This document shows, piece after piece, positions 9,767 to 19,304 of a stretch of 64,000 nt of DNA (the first letter of the stretch is position 1; the number at the start of each line of letters is the position of its first letter). A program made the position numbers and the translations under genes. This stretch comes from Pseudoalteromonas carrageenovora IAM 12662 (GTDB lineage Bacteria; Pseudomonadota; Gammaproteobacteria; Enterobacterales; Alteromonadaceae). The notes beneath the pieces are model-generated. The model searched no databases. It saw nothing but the letters and a program-made list of their open reading frames with translations, and had not been told where the DNA came from. The DNA lies in contig NZ_LT965928.1 of the NCBI RefSeq assembly GCF_900239935.1, positions 1,927,254-1,991,253 of the forward strand. Reading direction: 5' to 3'.

Positions 9767-10534
9767 ATGCAGCTAAATTACAAACAACAAGGGCAAGGCC
9801 CAGATGTTATTTTAATTCATGGCCTTTTTGGATCACTTGAAAACTTAAATGTGATCGCAAAACCGCTCGGTGAACATTTTAATGTAATAAATGTGGATTT
9901 ACGCAACCATGGCCTTTCACCCCATAGTAACGAAATGAACTACCCTGCTATGTCGCAAGATATTTTAGAGCTAATGGATAGTCTAAATATTAATAAAGCA
10001 CATGTAATCGGCCACTCAATGGGCGGTAAAGTTGCAATGCAATTAGCACTAACACAACCTGAACGTGTTAATAAGCTTGTAGTACTAGATATTGCGCCCG
10101 TAAGATACCCGGCTCGTCACACACAAATTTTAAAGGCGCTCAACGCCGTGGCTAATGAGAACATAAGTGATAGAAAGCAAGCAGATTCAATAATGGCACC
10201 TTATATTGATGAACAAGGCGTTCGCCAATTTTTACTTAAAAGCTTAGCTAAAAATGAAAGTGGCCAGTTTACTTGGCGATTTAACTTAAAGGTGCTTGAC
10301 GAAAAATATTCGACAATTACCGCCAATGTTAATGAAAATAATTCTTGTTTGTGTGATACTCTTTTTATTAAAGGTAATGATTCTGACTATATTTTACCCG
10401 AGCATCGTAGTGCAATAATGGCACTATTTAAAAATACCAAAGCAAAAATCATTCATGGTGCAGGTCATTGGCTTCATGCACAAAAGCCACTTGCTGTTAA
10501 TAAAGCAATAAGCGATTTTTTAACTGCGGTTTAA
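9767..10534 (+). CDS. ybfF: Alpha/beta-hydrolase, YbfF-type acyl esterase
   Basis: This 255-residue alpha/beta-hydrolase has the nucleophile elbow GHSMGG (Ser84), an oxyanion region HGLFGS (18-23) and the catalytic His in GAGHWLH (about 234). E. coli YbfF hydrolyses short acyl esters and acyl-CoA-like substrates in vitro; the natural substrate is uncertain. A strong AGGAG lies 8 nt before the ATG. It is divergent from seqA, as in E. coli, and starts the ybfF-DUF2788-ybfE-fldA-fur stretch. Confidence 0.9.
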   Translation: MQLNYKQQGQGPDVILIHGLFGSLENLNVIAKPLGEHFNVINVDLRNHGLSPHSNEMNYPAMSQDILELMDSLNINKAHVIGHSMGGKVAMQLALTQPERVNKLVVLDIAPVRYPARHTQILKALNAVANENISDRKQADSIMAPYIDEQGVRQFLLKSLAKNESGQFTWRFNLKVLDEKYSTITANVNENNSCLCDTLFIKGNDSDYILPEHRSAIMALFKNTKAKIIHGAGHWLHAQKPLAVNKAISDFLTAV

Positions 10535-10589
10535 AGTGATTTTTATCGCGTGTTTTTGATGCAGCGTACTAAATAATTGTAGATTTATA

Positions 10590-10603
10590 TGCTATAGTAC
10601 GCG
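10590..10603 (+). promoter_or_regulatory. Possible extended -10 promoter for DUF2788-ybfE-fldA
   Basis: The bases ATGCTATAGTACGCG include TG-N-TATAGT (extended -10) and a GC-rich discriminator. There is no good -35. The same TATAGTACGCG string occurs at 14402-14412 before the DUF3083 gene. The call is from sequence only. Confidence 0.4.
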
Positions 10604-10629
10604 CCGTTTAATTTAAAGGTTATACGTTG

Positions 10630-10851
10630 ATGGTCAGTCAGTTAATTAACGAATTTGATACCCTAGGGTTGTATTTTGGCTTAGCCGGTATTTTCATATT
10701 CATCGGCATGGCAATTAAAGACGTACTAAAAAGTGGTAATGTGCCTAAGTTTGGACAATATATTGTTTGGGCTGTGCTCTTTTTAGGGTGTTCTGGCTTT
10801 ATTGCAAAAGGCCTTATTCAAGTATTTTGGCAAGGCGCAGGTGTAGGTTAA
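10630..10851 (+). CDS. DUF2788 small membrane protein
   Basis: This protein of about 73 residues has two hydrophobic helices (around residues 12-29 and 45-63) separated by a short positively charged, proline-containing loop (KDVLKSGNVPKFG). It matches the DUF2788 family, which is uncharacterised. An AAAGG lies 10 nt before the ATG at 10630 and 7 nt before an adjacent TTG at 10627, so either codon may start it. It lies 2 bp upstream of ybfE, a position occupied by this family in related marine genera. Function unknown. Confidence 0.85.
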   Translation: MVSQLINEFDTLGLYFGLAGIFIFIGMAIKDVLKSGNVPKFGQYIVWAVLFLGCSGFIAKGLIQVFWQGAGVG

Positions 10852-10853
10852 GC

Positions 10854-11132
10854 ATGGCGAAGTCAGAAACAGATAGAACAACACTCGATTTATTTGAATA
10901 CGAAAAACGCCCAGGCAGACCTAAAACTAATCCCCTTTCTAGGGATATGCAGTTAAAGGTTAATAAACGTAATCAAATAAAAAGAGATAAAGCACGTGGT
11001 TTAAAGCGTGTTGAATTTAAAGTTTCATCACAGTTATATCAGGCACTTAGTGATATGGCAGATGCACAAAATATTAGCCGCAGTGCGTTGATCGAAACGA
11101 TTTTACAAGAAAGATTGGCTATTGATACATAA
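10854..11132 (+). CDS. ybfE: YbfE-type ribbon-helix-helix-like protein (LexA-regulated family)
   Basis: This is a 92-residue basic protein. The reading frame could be extended upstream, but the ATG at 10854 begins the conserved MAKSETDRTTLDLFE sequence. The middle is rich in Arg and Lys, and the C-terminal half (VEFKVSSQLYQALSDMADAQNISRSALIETIL) looks like a ribbon-helix-helix DNA-binding fold. In E. coli ybfE belongs to the LexA regulon; no LexA box was found here. It sits between DUF2788 and fldA with 14 bp to fldA, as in E. coli. A DNA-binding role is inferred. Confidence 0.88.
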   Translation: MAKSETDRTTLDLFEYEKRPGRPKTNPLSRDMQLKVNKRNQIKRDKARGLKRVEFKVSSQLYQALSDMADAQNISRSALIETILQERLAIDT

Positions 11133-11146
11133 AAGGTTGTAAATCC

Positions 11147-11674
11147 ATGGCAAGTGTAGGCATTTTTTTCGGAAGTGATACAGGTAACACAGAACACGTA
11201 GCAAAAATGATCCAAAAAGAATTGGGTAAAAAACTTGTTGCTGTTCACGATATTGCAAAAAGCTCTAAAGAAGAGATTGCTGAATTCGATTTGATCTTAT
11301 TCGGTATTCCTACTTGGTACTACGGCGAAGCACAATGTGATTGGGATGATTTTTTCCCAGAGCTTGAAGAAGTTGATTTTGAAGGCAAGCTAGTTGCTAT
11401 TTTTGGTTGTGGTGATCAAGAAGATTACGCAGAGTACTTTTTAGATGCAATGGGCATGATCAACGATATCGTTACTGAACGTGGCGCAATTGTTGTAGGT
11501 CATTGGCCAACTAAAGGCTATGACTTTGAAGCATCTAAAGGAATGGCGGATGACAATCACTTTGTAGGTTTGGGCATTGATGAAGATCGCCAACCTGAAC
11601 TAACTGAAGAACGTGTTAAAGCCTGGTCTGCGCAAGTCTTTGAAGAAATGTGTTTAAGCGAATTAGCTGACTAG
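11147..11674 (+). CDS. fldA: Flavodoxin 1
   Basis: This 175-residue acidic flavoprotein transfers single electrons, for example to IspG/IspH, biotin synthase, methionine synthase and anaerobic ribonucleotide reductase activation. The FMN phosphate loop GSDTGNTE is at residues 9-16; the isoalloxazine loops are PTWYYGEAQCDWDDF and CGDQEDYAEYF. It is of the long-chain flavodoxin type. It follows ybfE by 14 bp and precedes fur, a linkage conserved with E. coli, where flavodoxin helps keep iron ferrous for Fur. Confidence 0.96.
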   Translation: MASVGIFFGSDTGNTEHVAKMIQKELGKKLVAVHDIAKSSKEEIAEFDLILFGIPTWYYGEAQCDWDDFFPELEEVDFEGKLVAIFGCGDQEDYAEYFLDAMGMINDIVTERGAIVVGHWPTKGYDFEASKGMADDNHFVGLGIDEDRQPELTEERVKAWSAQVFEEMCLSELAD

Positions 11675-11689
11675 TTTCTCCCCTCTTTA

Positions 11690-11728
11690 CGCTAGCTGTT
11701 TAAATAATTATCAAACAGTTAGCGTTTT
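11690..11728 (+). terminator. Terminator of fldA
   Basis: A 12-bp stem (CGCTAGCTGTTT with AAACAGTTAGCG, one G-T pair) and an 11-nt loop are followed by four T residues. It separates fldA from fur, so fur probably has its own promoter in the remaining 130 bp. Confidence 0.7.
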
Positions 11729-11861
11729 AAGACTAAATTACAATTATGATCAATTGTTCTTTGCACTTAACTCCTAGGCACGTTATTCTTACTGTTGCTA
11801 ATGTGTCGTGTACATCTTTGCAAGATGTCTAGTATAACCAAATAAAATTGAGACAGATTTA

Positions 11862-12305
11862 ATGACTGATCACAACTTGGAACTTAAAAAAGCCGGTTTA
11901 AAAGTAACTTTACCGCGTATTAAAATTTTAGAGATTTTACAATCTCCAGATAACCAACACATCAGCGCTGAAGATGTTTACAAAATTCTATTAGACCTTG
12001 GTGAAGAAATTGGCCTAGCGACAGTTTACCGTGTACTTAACCAATTTGATGACGCTGGCATTGTAAGCCGTCATCACTTTGAAGGTGGTAAATCAGTATT
12101 TGAACTTTCAGGCAGTACTCACCACGACCACTTAGTATGTTTAAAGTGTGGCAAGGTTGTTGAGTTTGAAGATGACATGATTGAACGTCGTCAGCTTGAG
12201 ATTGCTGAAGAAAATGGTATTACACTTACTAATCATTCTTTATATTTATACGGCGAGTGTAACGATAAAGCAGCATGTAAAGCATTTAGTGATGCCAACA
12301 GTTAA
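11862..12305 (+). CDS. fur: Ferric uptake regulator Fur
   Basis: This 147-residue metalloregulator represses iron-acquisition genes when loaded with Fe2+. The winged-helix recognition region (GLATVYRVLNQFDDAGIV) is at residues 51-68; the metal/dimer motif HHDHLVC is at 87-93, with a structural CxxC (C93, C96) and a later pair (C133, C139). Spacing from fldA and gene order match E. coli. It may act on the Fur box at 285-299. The upstream region has only a weak GAGA ribosome site; no convincing Fur box was seen there. Confidence 0.97.
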   Translation: MTDHNLELKKAGLKVTLPRIKILEILQSPDNQHISAEDVYKILLDLGEEIGLATVYRVLNQFDDAGIVSRHHFEGGKSVFELSGSTHHDHLVCLKCGKVVEFEDDMIERRQLEIAEENGITLTNHSLYLYGECNDKAACKAFSDANS

Positions 12306-12321
12306 TACCGCTTTTTAAAGT

Positions 12322-12349
12322 AAAAAACCTGCTAATTGCAGGTTTTTTT
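12322..12349 (+). terminator. Terminator of fur
   Basis: The stem AAAAAACCTGC / GCAGGTTTTTT has a 4-nt loop and continues in a T-run. Confidence 0.88.
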
Positions 12350-12521
12350 GTGTCTAAATATTGTGGCTCAATAAACGATTAACTAAGTTAACTATTCTGA
12401 GAGTAGGAAGCCATATCAATAACAAAGCAAAAAATTCGTTATTCACTTGTTTTATAACAGAACTTTAAACACAGTTAGCGTCAGGTTTGACCCCTCAAAT
12501 TTTTTAATTTATTGCAAATTA

Positions 12522-12553
12522 GTATTATGCCCAATATGTTATTGGGCATAATA
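12522..12553 (-). terminator. Hairpin after glnS
   Basis: The stem ATTATGCCCAATA / TATTGGGCATAAT has a short loop and lies 11 bp beyond the glnS stop. The T-run on the minus strand is poor, so termination efficiency is uncertain. The rest of the fur-glnS gap (12350-12521) holds nothing I recognise. Confidence 0.55.
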
Positions 12554-12563
12554 ACACTAGTTA

Positions 12564-14222
12564 TTACTGAGTTTTAGACCATGAGTCACGAAGACCCACA
12601 GTTTGATTAAATACAACATTATCTGATTTTGAATCGCGAGAAAAATACCCTGTTCGCTCAAATTGAAAGCCCTGCTCTGCTTGTGAATTAGCAAGTGAAG
12701 GCTCAAGTTTAGCATTGTGTAAAACAACTAATGATTCAGGGTTTAATGTAGTTTCAAACTCATCAGCGGCAGCTGGGTTTGGTACATTAAATAAACGGTC
12801 ATACAAGCGTACTTCAGCGGTAATAGACTCTGGTGCAGAAACCCAATGAATAACACCTTTCACTTTACGACCATCACTAGGGTTTTTGCCTAGTGTTTCG
12901 TTATCGTAGGTACAGTAAATAGTGGTTATTTCACCGTTTTCATCTTTTTCTACACGCTCTGCTTTAATAACATAAGCGCCACGTAAACGTACCTCTTTAT
13001 CAAGCACTAAGCGTTTAAACTTGTTATTTGCTTGCTCTTTAAAGTCTTCTCGTTCGATGTAAATTTCGCGCGTGAATGGTACATCACGTCGACCCATTTC
13101 TTCTTTATTAGGGTGATTAGCCACTGATAAAGTTTCAATTGTATTTTCATCGTAGTTTTCGATAACCACTTTAACGGGATCTAATACTGCCATTGCACGA
13201 GGTGCATTTTCGTTTAGGTCTTCACGAATACAGGCTTCAAGCATACCCATTTCAACCATGTTTTCTTGTTTTGTTACACCAATACGTAAACAAAACTCAC
13301 GAATAGAACCAGGCGTATAACCACGGCGACGTAAACCCGCTATGGTAGGCATGCGAGGATCGTCCCAGCCTTCAACAAACTTATTAACAACTAAGTCATT
13401 TAGCTTACGCTTAGACATAATTGTATATTCTAGATTTAAACGAGAAAACTCAATTTGCTGTGGATGACATTCAAGGCTAATATTATCAAGCACCCAATCG
13501 TATAAACGACGGTTATCTTGAAATTCTAGTGTACAAAGTGAATGTGTAATACCTTCAAGCGCATCAGATATACAATGTGTAAAATCGTACATAGGGTAAA
13601 TGCACCACTTATCGCCCGTTTGGTGATGATGCGCAAAGCGTACACGGTAAATAATTGGATCGCGCAGCACCATAAATGAGCTGGCCATATCAATTTTAGC
13701 TCGCAGAACACATTCACCTTCTTTGAATTCACCAGCGCGCATTTTTTCAAATAGTGCTAGGTTTTCTTCAATTGAAGTATCTCGGTACGGGCTATTTTTA
13801 CCAGGCTCTTTTAACGTACCACGGTATTCACGTGCTTGATCTGCTGTTAAAAAACAAACGTACGCTAAACCTTTTTCAATAAGTTCTACAGCATAACCAT
13901 ATAAAGTATCAAAGTAATTCGATGAATACTTTATGTCGCCACTCCAGTTAAAACCTAACCATTTAACATCTTCTTTTATAGAGTTAACATAGTTAATATC
14001 TTCTTTTTCTGGGTTTGTATCGTCAAAACGTAGATTACATAAACCGTCGTAATCTTTTGCGATACCAAAATTTAAACAAATTGATTTTGCATGGCCAATG
14101 TGTAAAAAGCCATTTGGTTCAGGTGGAAAACGAGTATGCGTTGTCGCATGCTTTCCACTTGCTAAATCTTCATCAATTCGGGTTCTAATAAAGTTACTTG
14201 GGCGATTCTCAATTTCCGCCAT
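12564..14222 (-). CDS. glnS: Glutaminyl-tRNA synthetase
   Basis: This 552-residue class I aminoacyl-tRNA synthetase charges tRNA-Gln. The HIGH motif ([16 protein letters not shown], about residues 33-48) and the MSKRKL variant of KMSKS (near 269) are present. The two C-terminal anticodon-binding beta-barrels follow. Length equals that of E. coli GlnS (554). It is a single gene transcribed divergently from the DUF3083 gene. Confidence 0.97.
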   Translation of the reverse strand: MAEIENRPSNFIRTRIDEDLASGKHATTHTRFPPEPNGFLHIGHAKSICLNFGIAKDYDGLCNLRFDDTNPEKEDINYVNSIKEDVKWLGFNWSGDIKYSSNYFDTLYGYAVELIEKGLAYVCFLTADQAREYRGTLKEPGKNSPYRDTSIEENLALFEKMRAGEFKEGECVLRAKIDMASSFMVLRDPIIYRVRFAHHHQTGDKWCIYPMYDFTHCISDALEGITHSLCTLEFQDNRRLYDWVLDNISLECHPQQIEFSRLNLEYTIMSKRKLNDLVVNKFVEGWDDPRMPTIAGLRRRGYTPGSIREFCLRIGVTKQENMVEMGMLEACIREDLNENAPRAMAVLDPVKVVIENYDENTIETLSVANHPNKEEMGRRDVPFTREIYIEREDFKEQANNKFKRLVLDKEVRLRGAYVIKAERVEKDENGEITTIYCTYDNETLGKNPSDGRKVKGVIHWVSAPESITAEVRLYDRLFNVPNPAAADEFETTLNPESLVVLHNAKLEPSLANSQAEQGFQFERTGYFSRDSKSDNVVFNQTVGLRDSWSKTQ

Positions 14223-14401
14223 AGGAGTGCAATCCTCTGAATATTCGTGATAACAAAACTAATGCATTATTACAAAAACAAACACTAACATACAGCACTA
14301 GATGCGGGTTTATTCTAGAAATTGCTCAACTTTAATTCTTATTAAGTCTTGTTTATAGATAAAATTTGTTTTAGCGCAATATTTAAGTCATCAAATGATT
14401 T

Positions 14402-14412
14402 TATAGTACGCG
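14402..14412 (+). promoter_or_regulatory. Possible -10 promoter element of the DUF3083 gene
   Basis: TATAGTACGCG, identical to the string before DUF2788 at 10593-10603. No clear -35 at 16-18 bp. A ribosome site AAAGGA follows shortly before the ATG. Confidence 0.3.
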
Positions 14413-14438
14413 TAACCCCGAATAAAAAGGACTCTAAG

Positions 14439-15509
14439 ATGGCAAACTCTACACAACACCGTGTTTATATCCCTACAAATGCTCGTGCAAATCATTATTT
14501 ATTAGCAGAGCTAACACCCAATGAAGATTTCTATAAAAGCTTTAGCAATATTGATTGCTGTTATGAGCGCATAGCACGCCAGCTTTTTGCTTGTTGTGAT
14601 GAATATGAATTACACAATGTGCATTTATTAGCTAACGATAAACTTCCTGTTGCACGCTTTCATGATGAGTCTTATCAATTAGAAACACAAAAGCAAATGC
14701 TGTTTTTTTATAACCCACTCTATCACGAAGCGCATAAGGTCTATTACGCTAAAGGCGTGAAAAGTAAAAAAATACGATTATTATTTTTAGCAACCGGCGA
14801 TGATTTAAGAGCAAACTCAGCTCATTTTCATAATAAGGTGCTTAAAGTTCTAAATCATTTGCAAGGACATTTATTTTTAAACCAACCTCAATTTAAATTA
14901 CGCGATCACCAACATTTAACATACGACTTATTTGCTAAAGAAAAAGGTAATAAAGAAAGTTACGGATACAAATTAAGAAGTCTTTACCCTCGCTACCAGT
15001 CTAGGCATTGTAATATTCCAGATACTCACGCTGAAATGACCTACGTAACATTTTCTATTCCCGTTTCACGCGCTATTAAAACCCAGTTTCAAGCGTTAAT
15101 AAATAATAATGACTATGCTAAATTTTATGATTATTTTGAAGATTCATTTAAGAAAGCGTGTATTACAAATAAATTGAGTCACGGCGCTATGGTGGCCAAT
15201 GGTGCACTGCCCATAGTTCGTAATAGCAAAATAGATAAAAATGAGAGCAATTGTGAAATACAAAAACTAAGCTTTAATACACAAGACAATCAATTGGATT
15301 TGAAAAGCTTTTACCAAAGCGATAAGTTAGTCGAAACACTACATTTTGTTATTGTTGCAACAGATAAAGATAAACATGAGATAGGCTATGGGCGTTTTAT
15401 GAATCAAGTAGAAAAAACAATACACACAATGTCCTCTGAGCTATCTATAAATAAAGAGCGACAAGATTTATCTGTGCGGTTTTTTCAGCATATTAGTTAC
15501 CCTTACTAA
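14439..15509 (+). CDS. DUF3083 family protein
   Basis: A 356-residue cytosolic-looking protein with no signal peptide or membrane segment, rich in His, Asn, Tyr and Lys. The open frame begins at 14349, but the ATG at 14439 is preferred because AAAGGA precedes it by 7 nt and a likely -10 lies between the two. It resembles the DUF3083 family of Shewanella, Vibrio and Pseudoalteromonas, which has no known function; this naming is from memory of the family and is not certain. The gene is monocistronic between glnS and sucD and ends at a shared terminator. Confidence 0.72.
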   Translation: MANSTQHRVYIPTNARANHYLLAELTPNEDFYKSFSNIDCCYERIARQLFACCDEYELHNVHLLANDKLPVARFHDESYQLETQKQMLFFYNPLYHEAHKVYYAKGVKSKKIRLLFLATGDDLRANSAHFHNKVLKVLNHLQGHLFLNQPQFKLRDHQHLTYDLFAKEKGNKESYGYKLRSLYPRYQSRHCNIPDTHAEMTYVTFSIPVSRAIKTQFQALINNNDYAKFYDYFEDSFKKACITNKLSHGAMVANGALPIVRNSKIDKNESNCEIQKLSFNTQDNQLDLKSFYQSDKLVETLHFVIVATDKDKHEIGYGRFMNQVEKTIHTMSSELSINKERQDLSVRFFQHISYPY

Positions 15510-15524
15510 TTTTTAGTCAATAAC

Positions 15525-15553
15525 AAAAAGGCTCGCAAATGCGAGCCTTTTTA
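15525..15553. terminator. Bidirectional terminator, DUF3083 gene / sucD
   Basis: The perfect stem AAAAAGGCTCGC / GCGAGCCTTTTT with a 4-nt loop lies between two convergent genes. Confidence 0.9.
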
Positions 15554-15571
15554 AAGATTAAACTAACTGAA

Positions 15572-16444
15572 TTACCAGCCTGTTTTTTCTTTAAGTGCTT
15601 TACCGATATCAGCAAGTGAACGTACAGTTTGTACGCCAGCAGCTTCTAGTGCAGCAAATTTCTCATCAGCAGTACCTTTACCACCTGCAATGATTGCGCC
15701 AGCGTGACCCATGCGCTTACCTTCTGGTGCAGTAACACCAGCAATGTAAGATACAACAGGTTTAGTTACGTTAGCTTTGATGTACTCTGCAGCTTCTTCT
15801 TCTGCAGTACCACCAATTTCACCAATCATTACGATTGCTTCAGTTTGTGGATCTTTTTCGAACATTTCTAGAACGTCGATAAAGTTAGTACCTGGGATTG
15901 GATCACCACCAATACCAACACACGTAGACTGACCAAAACCAGCATCTGTAGTTTGCTTAACAGCTTCGTACGTTAAAGTACCAGAGCGAGAAACAATACC
16001 TACTTTACCAGGCTTGTGGATGTGACCAGGCATGATACCAATCTTAGTCTCACCAGGAGTGATAACACCTGGACAGTTAGGACCGATCATACGAGTACCT
16101 GTTTGATCTAGTTTAACTTTAACGTCAACCATATCAAGTGTAGGGATACCTTCAGTGATACAAACAATTAGCTCGATGCCAGCATCGATAGCTTCTAAGA
16201 TTGCATCTTTACAGAAAGGTGCTGGTACGTAAATAACTGAAGCAGTTGCGCCAGTTTCTTGTACTGCATCACGTACTGTGTTGAATACAGGAAGACCAAG
16301 GTGCGTTTGACCGCCTTTACCTGGGCTAACACCACCAACCATTTGTGTACCGTACTCAAGCGCTTGCTCTGAGTGGAAAGTACCTTGGCCACCAGTGAAA
16401 CCCTGACAGATAACTTTTGTATCTTTATTGATTAATACAGACAT
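15572..16444 (-). CDS. sucD: Succinyl-CoA synthetase alpha subunit
   Basis: This 290-residue subunit carries the phosphohistidine and CoA-binding site of succinyl-CoA synthetase. Visible are the CoA-binding [10 protein letters not shown] region near 16-25, [10 protein letters not shown] in the middle, and the GHAGAI segment near residue 247 whose His is phosphorylated during substrate-level ATP/GTP synthesis. Its start overlaps the sucC stop by one base, so the two subunits are translationally coupled. Confidence 0.97.
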   Translation of the reverse strand: MSVLINKDTKVICQGFTGGQGTFHSEQALEYGTQMVGGVSPGKGGQTHLGLPVFNTVRDAVQETGATASVIYVPAPFCKDAILEAIDAGIELIVCITEGIPTLDMVDVKVKLDQTGTRMIGPNCPGVITPGETKIGIMPGHIHKPGKVGIVSRSGTLTYEAVKQTTDAGFGQSTCVGIGGDPIPGTNFIDVLEMFEKDPQTEAIVMIGEIGGTAEEEAAEYIKANVTKPVVSYIAGVTAPEGKRMGHAGAIIAGGKGTADEKFAALEAAGVQTVRSLADIGKALKEKTGW

Positions 16445-17610
16445 TATTTGCCCTCCGCAGCAGCAACAACTTTTTCAGCAGCGTCTGTTAATGATTCAGC
16501 AGCGATGATGTCTAAGTCAGAGCTCTTAAGAACTTCACGACCTAATTCAGCATTAGTACCTTCTAAACGTACAACTACAGGTACATTTACGCCAACTTCT
16601 TTAACTGCGCCAATGATACCTTCAGCAATCATGTCACAACGTACGATACCGCCAAAGATGTTAACTAAAACAGCTTTAACATTGTCGTCAGAAAGGATGA
16701 TTTTGAATGCTTCAGAAACACGTTCTTTAGTCGCGCCGCCACCAACATCTAGGAAGTTAGCTGGCTTGCCGCCGTGTAGGTTTACGATGTCCATAGTACC
16801 CATCGCTAAGCCTGCACCGTTAACCATACAACCTACGTTACCATCTAATGCTACGTAGTTAAGCTCAAAGCTTGCTGCATGTGCTTCACGTGCATCTTCT
16901 TGAGATGGATCGTGGAACTCACGGATTTTTGGTTGACGGTAAAGTGCATTACCATCGATACCGATTTTGCCGTCAAGACAGTGAAGGTTACCTTCGTCTG
17001 TGATTACTAACGGGTTGATTTCAAGAAGTGCGAAATCGAAATCGTTAAACATTTTACCAAGACCCATGAAGATCTTAACGAACTGTTTCATTTGTGTTGG
17101 GTTAAGACCCAATTTGAAACCAAGTTCACGTGCTTGGTAAGCTTGAGGACCAACTAATGGATCGATCTCAGCTTTGTGGATAAGTTCTGGTGTTTCTTCA
17201 GCAACAGTCTCAATTTCAACACCGCCTTCAGTAGACGCCATGAAAACAACTTTGCGAGAAGCACGGTCAACTACTGCACCTAGGTACAGTTCGTTTGCGA
17301 TATCTGTACAGCTTTCAACTAAAATTTTAGCTACTGGCTGACCATTTTCGTCTGTTTGGTAAGTAACTAGGTTTTTACCTAACCAGTTAGCTGCAAACGC
17401 TTTTACTTCGTCGATAGTTTTAACTAGCTTTACACCGCCAGCTTTACCACGTCCACCTGCGTGAACCTGAGTTTTAACAACCCACATATCACCGCCGATT
17501 TTCTCAGCAGCTGCAGCAGCTTCTTCAGGTGTATCGCAAGCGAAACCTTGAGAAACTGGTAAACCATATTCGGCAAAAAGTTGTTTTGCCTGATACTCAT
17601 GCAAATTCAT
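16444..17610 (-). CDS. sucC: Succinyl-CoA synthetase beta subunit (ADP-forming)
   Basis: This 388-residue ATP-grasp subunit has the N-terminal [18 protein letters not shown] signature, the nucleotide-binding [16 protein letters not shown] loop (near 46-61) and the metal-binding EINPL motif. Length equals E. coli SucC. It begins a sucCD unit that is separated from sucB by 176 bp containing a strong terminator and a possible promoter, so sucCD expression may be partly independent of sucAB. Confidence 0.97.
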   Translation of the reverse strand: MNLHEYQAKQLFAEYGLPVSQGFACDTPEEAAAAAEKIGGDMWVVKTQVHAGGRGKAGGVKLVKTIDEVKAFAANWLGKNLVTYQTDENGQPVAKILVESCTDIANELYLGAVVDRASRKVVFMASTEGGVEIETVAEETPELIHKAEIDPLVGPQAYQARELGFKLGLNPTQMKQFVKIFMGLGKMFNDFDFALLEINPLVITDEGNLHCLDGKIGIDGNALYRQPKIREFHDPSQEDAREAHAASFELNYVALDGNVGCMVNGAGLAMGTMDIVNLHGGKPANFLDVGGGATKERVSEAFKIILSDDNVKAVLVNIFGGIVRCDMIAEGIIGAVKEVGVNVPVVVRLEGTNAELGREVLKSSDLDIIAAESLTDAAEKVVAAAEGK

Positions 17611-17685
17611 GATGCTTTATCCAATTTTTTATACTAAAAGAGCTGAATATTTATTCAATAAACAACTATCCCAAATTGCGCACCT

Positions 17686-17691
17686 AGTATA
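17686..17691 (-). promoter_or_regulatory. Possible -10 element of sucCD promoter
   Basis: On the minus strand TATACT lies about 75 bp before the sucC start, with TTTCAT 16 bp upstream as a weak -35. The terminator just upstream makes some promoter here likely; the exact element is tentative. Confidence 0.35.
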
Positions 17692-17735
17692 GATCCCAAG
17701 GCTTAACATGAAAACCCCAGTAAGACCAAAGGCGC

Positions 17736-17768
17736 AAAAAAAAAGCTGTGAATTGTGGTTCACAGCTT
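17736..17768 (-). terminator. Terminator of sucB
   Basis: A 10-bp stem (AAGCTGTGAA / TTCACAGCTT) with a 6-nt loop is followed on the minus strand by nine T residues, between sucB and sucC. Confidence 0.85.
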
Positions 17769-17786
17769 ACATTTCATACTACTTGA

Positions 17787-19301
17787 TTAAACATCCAGTA
17801 ATAAGCGAGTTGGATCTTCAAGTAACTCTTTAATAGTTACTAAGAAACCAACAGATTCTTTACCATCTATTTGGCGATGATCGTAAGAAAGTGCCAAATA
17901 CATCATAGGAAGAATTTCAACTTTACCATTTACTGCCATTGGACGGTCTTGGATTTTGTGCATTCCCAAAATTGAAGACTGTGGCAAGTTAATGATAGGC
18001 GTAGATAGTAACGAACCGAATACACCACCGTTTGTAATAGTGAAGTTACCACCCGTCATATCGTCAAGCGTTAGCTTACCGTCACGACCTTTAAGTGCTA
18101 GTTCACGAATACCTTTTTCAATTTCAGCAACTGATAGCTTATCGCAATCTTTAAGTACTGGTGTTACTAAACCACGAGGCGTAGAAACAGCAATGCTGAT
18201 GTCAAAGTAGTTATGGTAGACGATATCGTCGCCATCAATTGATGCATTTACATCAGGGAAACGTTTAAGTGCTTCTGTTACTGCTTTCACGTAGAAAGAC
18301 ATGAAGCCTAAGCGAATACCGTGACGCTTTTCGAATACTTCTTGGTACTGCTTACGAAGATCCATAATTGGCTTCATATTAACTTCGTTAAACGTAGTTA
18401 ACATTGCAGTAGAGTTTTTAGCTTCAAGAAGACGGTTAGCAATCGTTTTACGTAAACGTGTCATAGGTACACGTTTTTGAGTACGATCGCCCATTGGTGC
18501 AGCTGGAGCCGCAGCCTCAGCTTTCTTAGCTGATGGTGCAGGTGCTTTTAAGAAAGTATCAACATCTTCTTTCGTTACACGACCATTTTTGCCAGTACCT
18601 TTGATTTTAGAAGCATCTAGGCCTTTTTCAGCAATTAAACGACGAACTGATGGAGTTAATACATCAGAGCTGTCACCAGAGTCAGCAGCAGGAGCCGCTT
18701 CTTCTTTAGCAGCAGGAGCAGCCGGTGCGCCGCCCGCTTTAACAGAACCGATTACTTGCTCACCAAGGACAGTATCGCCTTCAGCGTTGATGATCTCGCC
18801 CATAATGCCGTCTTCTTGAGCTACTACTTCAAGAACAACTTTATCAGTTTCAATATCTACTAAGTTTTGGTCGCGTGTAACTGCGTCACCTGGTTGTACA
18901 TGCCATGTAGCAACTGTTGCGTCTGCAACTGATTCTGGAAGTACAGGTACTTTAATATCCACTTCTTTACCTTCTGATGCTGGTGCTGATTGCGCCGCTG
19001 GCGCGTCTTCTGATTTAGCTGGTGCAGATTCTTTGTCAGAGTCATCACTTGCTGGTGCTGCATCAGCATCACCAAGTAAACCGATAACTTGATCGCCAAG
19101 TACCGTTGCACCTTCCTCTTGTGAAATTTCAGTGATCACACCGTCATTTGGTGCAACTACTTCTAAAACCACTTTATCTGTTTCAATGTCTACTAAGTTT
19201 TGGTCACGGCTTACTTTGTCGCCAACACTTACATGCCATGTAGCAACGGTAGCATCTGCAACCGACTCAGGAAGAACAGGAACTTTAATTTCTGTGCTCA
19301 T
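17787..19301 (-). CDS. sucB: 2-oxoglutarate dehydrogenase E2, with two lipoyl domains
   Basis: This dihydrolipoamide succinyltransferase is 504 residues long against about 405 in E. coli. The difference is a second lipoyl domain: lipoyl lysines in [12 protein letters not shown] are at residues 43 and 154, and the two domains share an 18-residue identical stretch starting [13 protein letters not shown]. Ala/Pro-rich linkers follow each domain. The E1/E3-binding domain lies near 215-251 and the catalytic domain follows, ending with [16 protein letters not shown] is 6 nt before the ATG. It starts 3 bp after the sucA stop codon. Confidence 0.95.
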   Translation of the reverse strand: MSTEIKVPVLPESVADATVATWHVSVGDKVSRDQNLVDIETDKVVLEVVAPNDGVITEISQEEGATVLGDQVIGLLGDADAAPASDDSDKESAPAKSEDAPAAQSAPASEGKEVDIKVPVLPESVADATVATWHVQPGDAVTRDQNLVDIETDKVVLEVVAQEDGIMGEIINAEGDTVLGEQVIGSVKAGGAPAAPAAKEEAAPAADSGDSSDVLTPSVRRLIAEKGLDASKIKGTGKNGRVTKEDVDTFLKAPAPSAKKAEAAAPAAPMGDRTQKRVPMTRLRKTIANRLLEAKNSTAMLTTFNEVNMKPIMDLRKQYQEVFEKRHGIRLGFMSFYVKAVTEALKRFPDVNASIDGDDIVYHNYFDISIAVSTPRGLVTPVLKDCDKLSVAEIEKGIRELALKGRDGKLTLDDMTGGNFTITNGGVFGSLLSTPIINLPQSSILGMHKIQDRPMAVNGKVEILPMMYLALSYDHRQIDGKESVGFLVTIKELLEDPTRLLLDV

Positions 19302-19304
19302 TGC

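Noticed and set aside
11729..11861. Fur autoregulatory box before fur
   Set aside because: The AATTATGATCAATTG stretch is AT-rich but matches the 7-1-7 pattern poorly, so I did not call it.
16448..16858. 136-residue open frame opposite sucC
   Set aside because: It is the antisense shadow of a strongly conserved gene; its composition (Ser/Pro/Thr-rich) is typical of reversed codons and there is no ribosome site.
18860..19301. Two SucB lipoyl domains as an assembly duplication
   Set aside because: The two copies differ at many third-codon positions and have different linkers, so they are diverged domains rather than a duplicated read.
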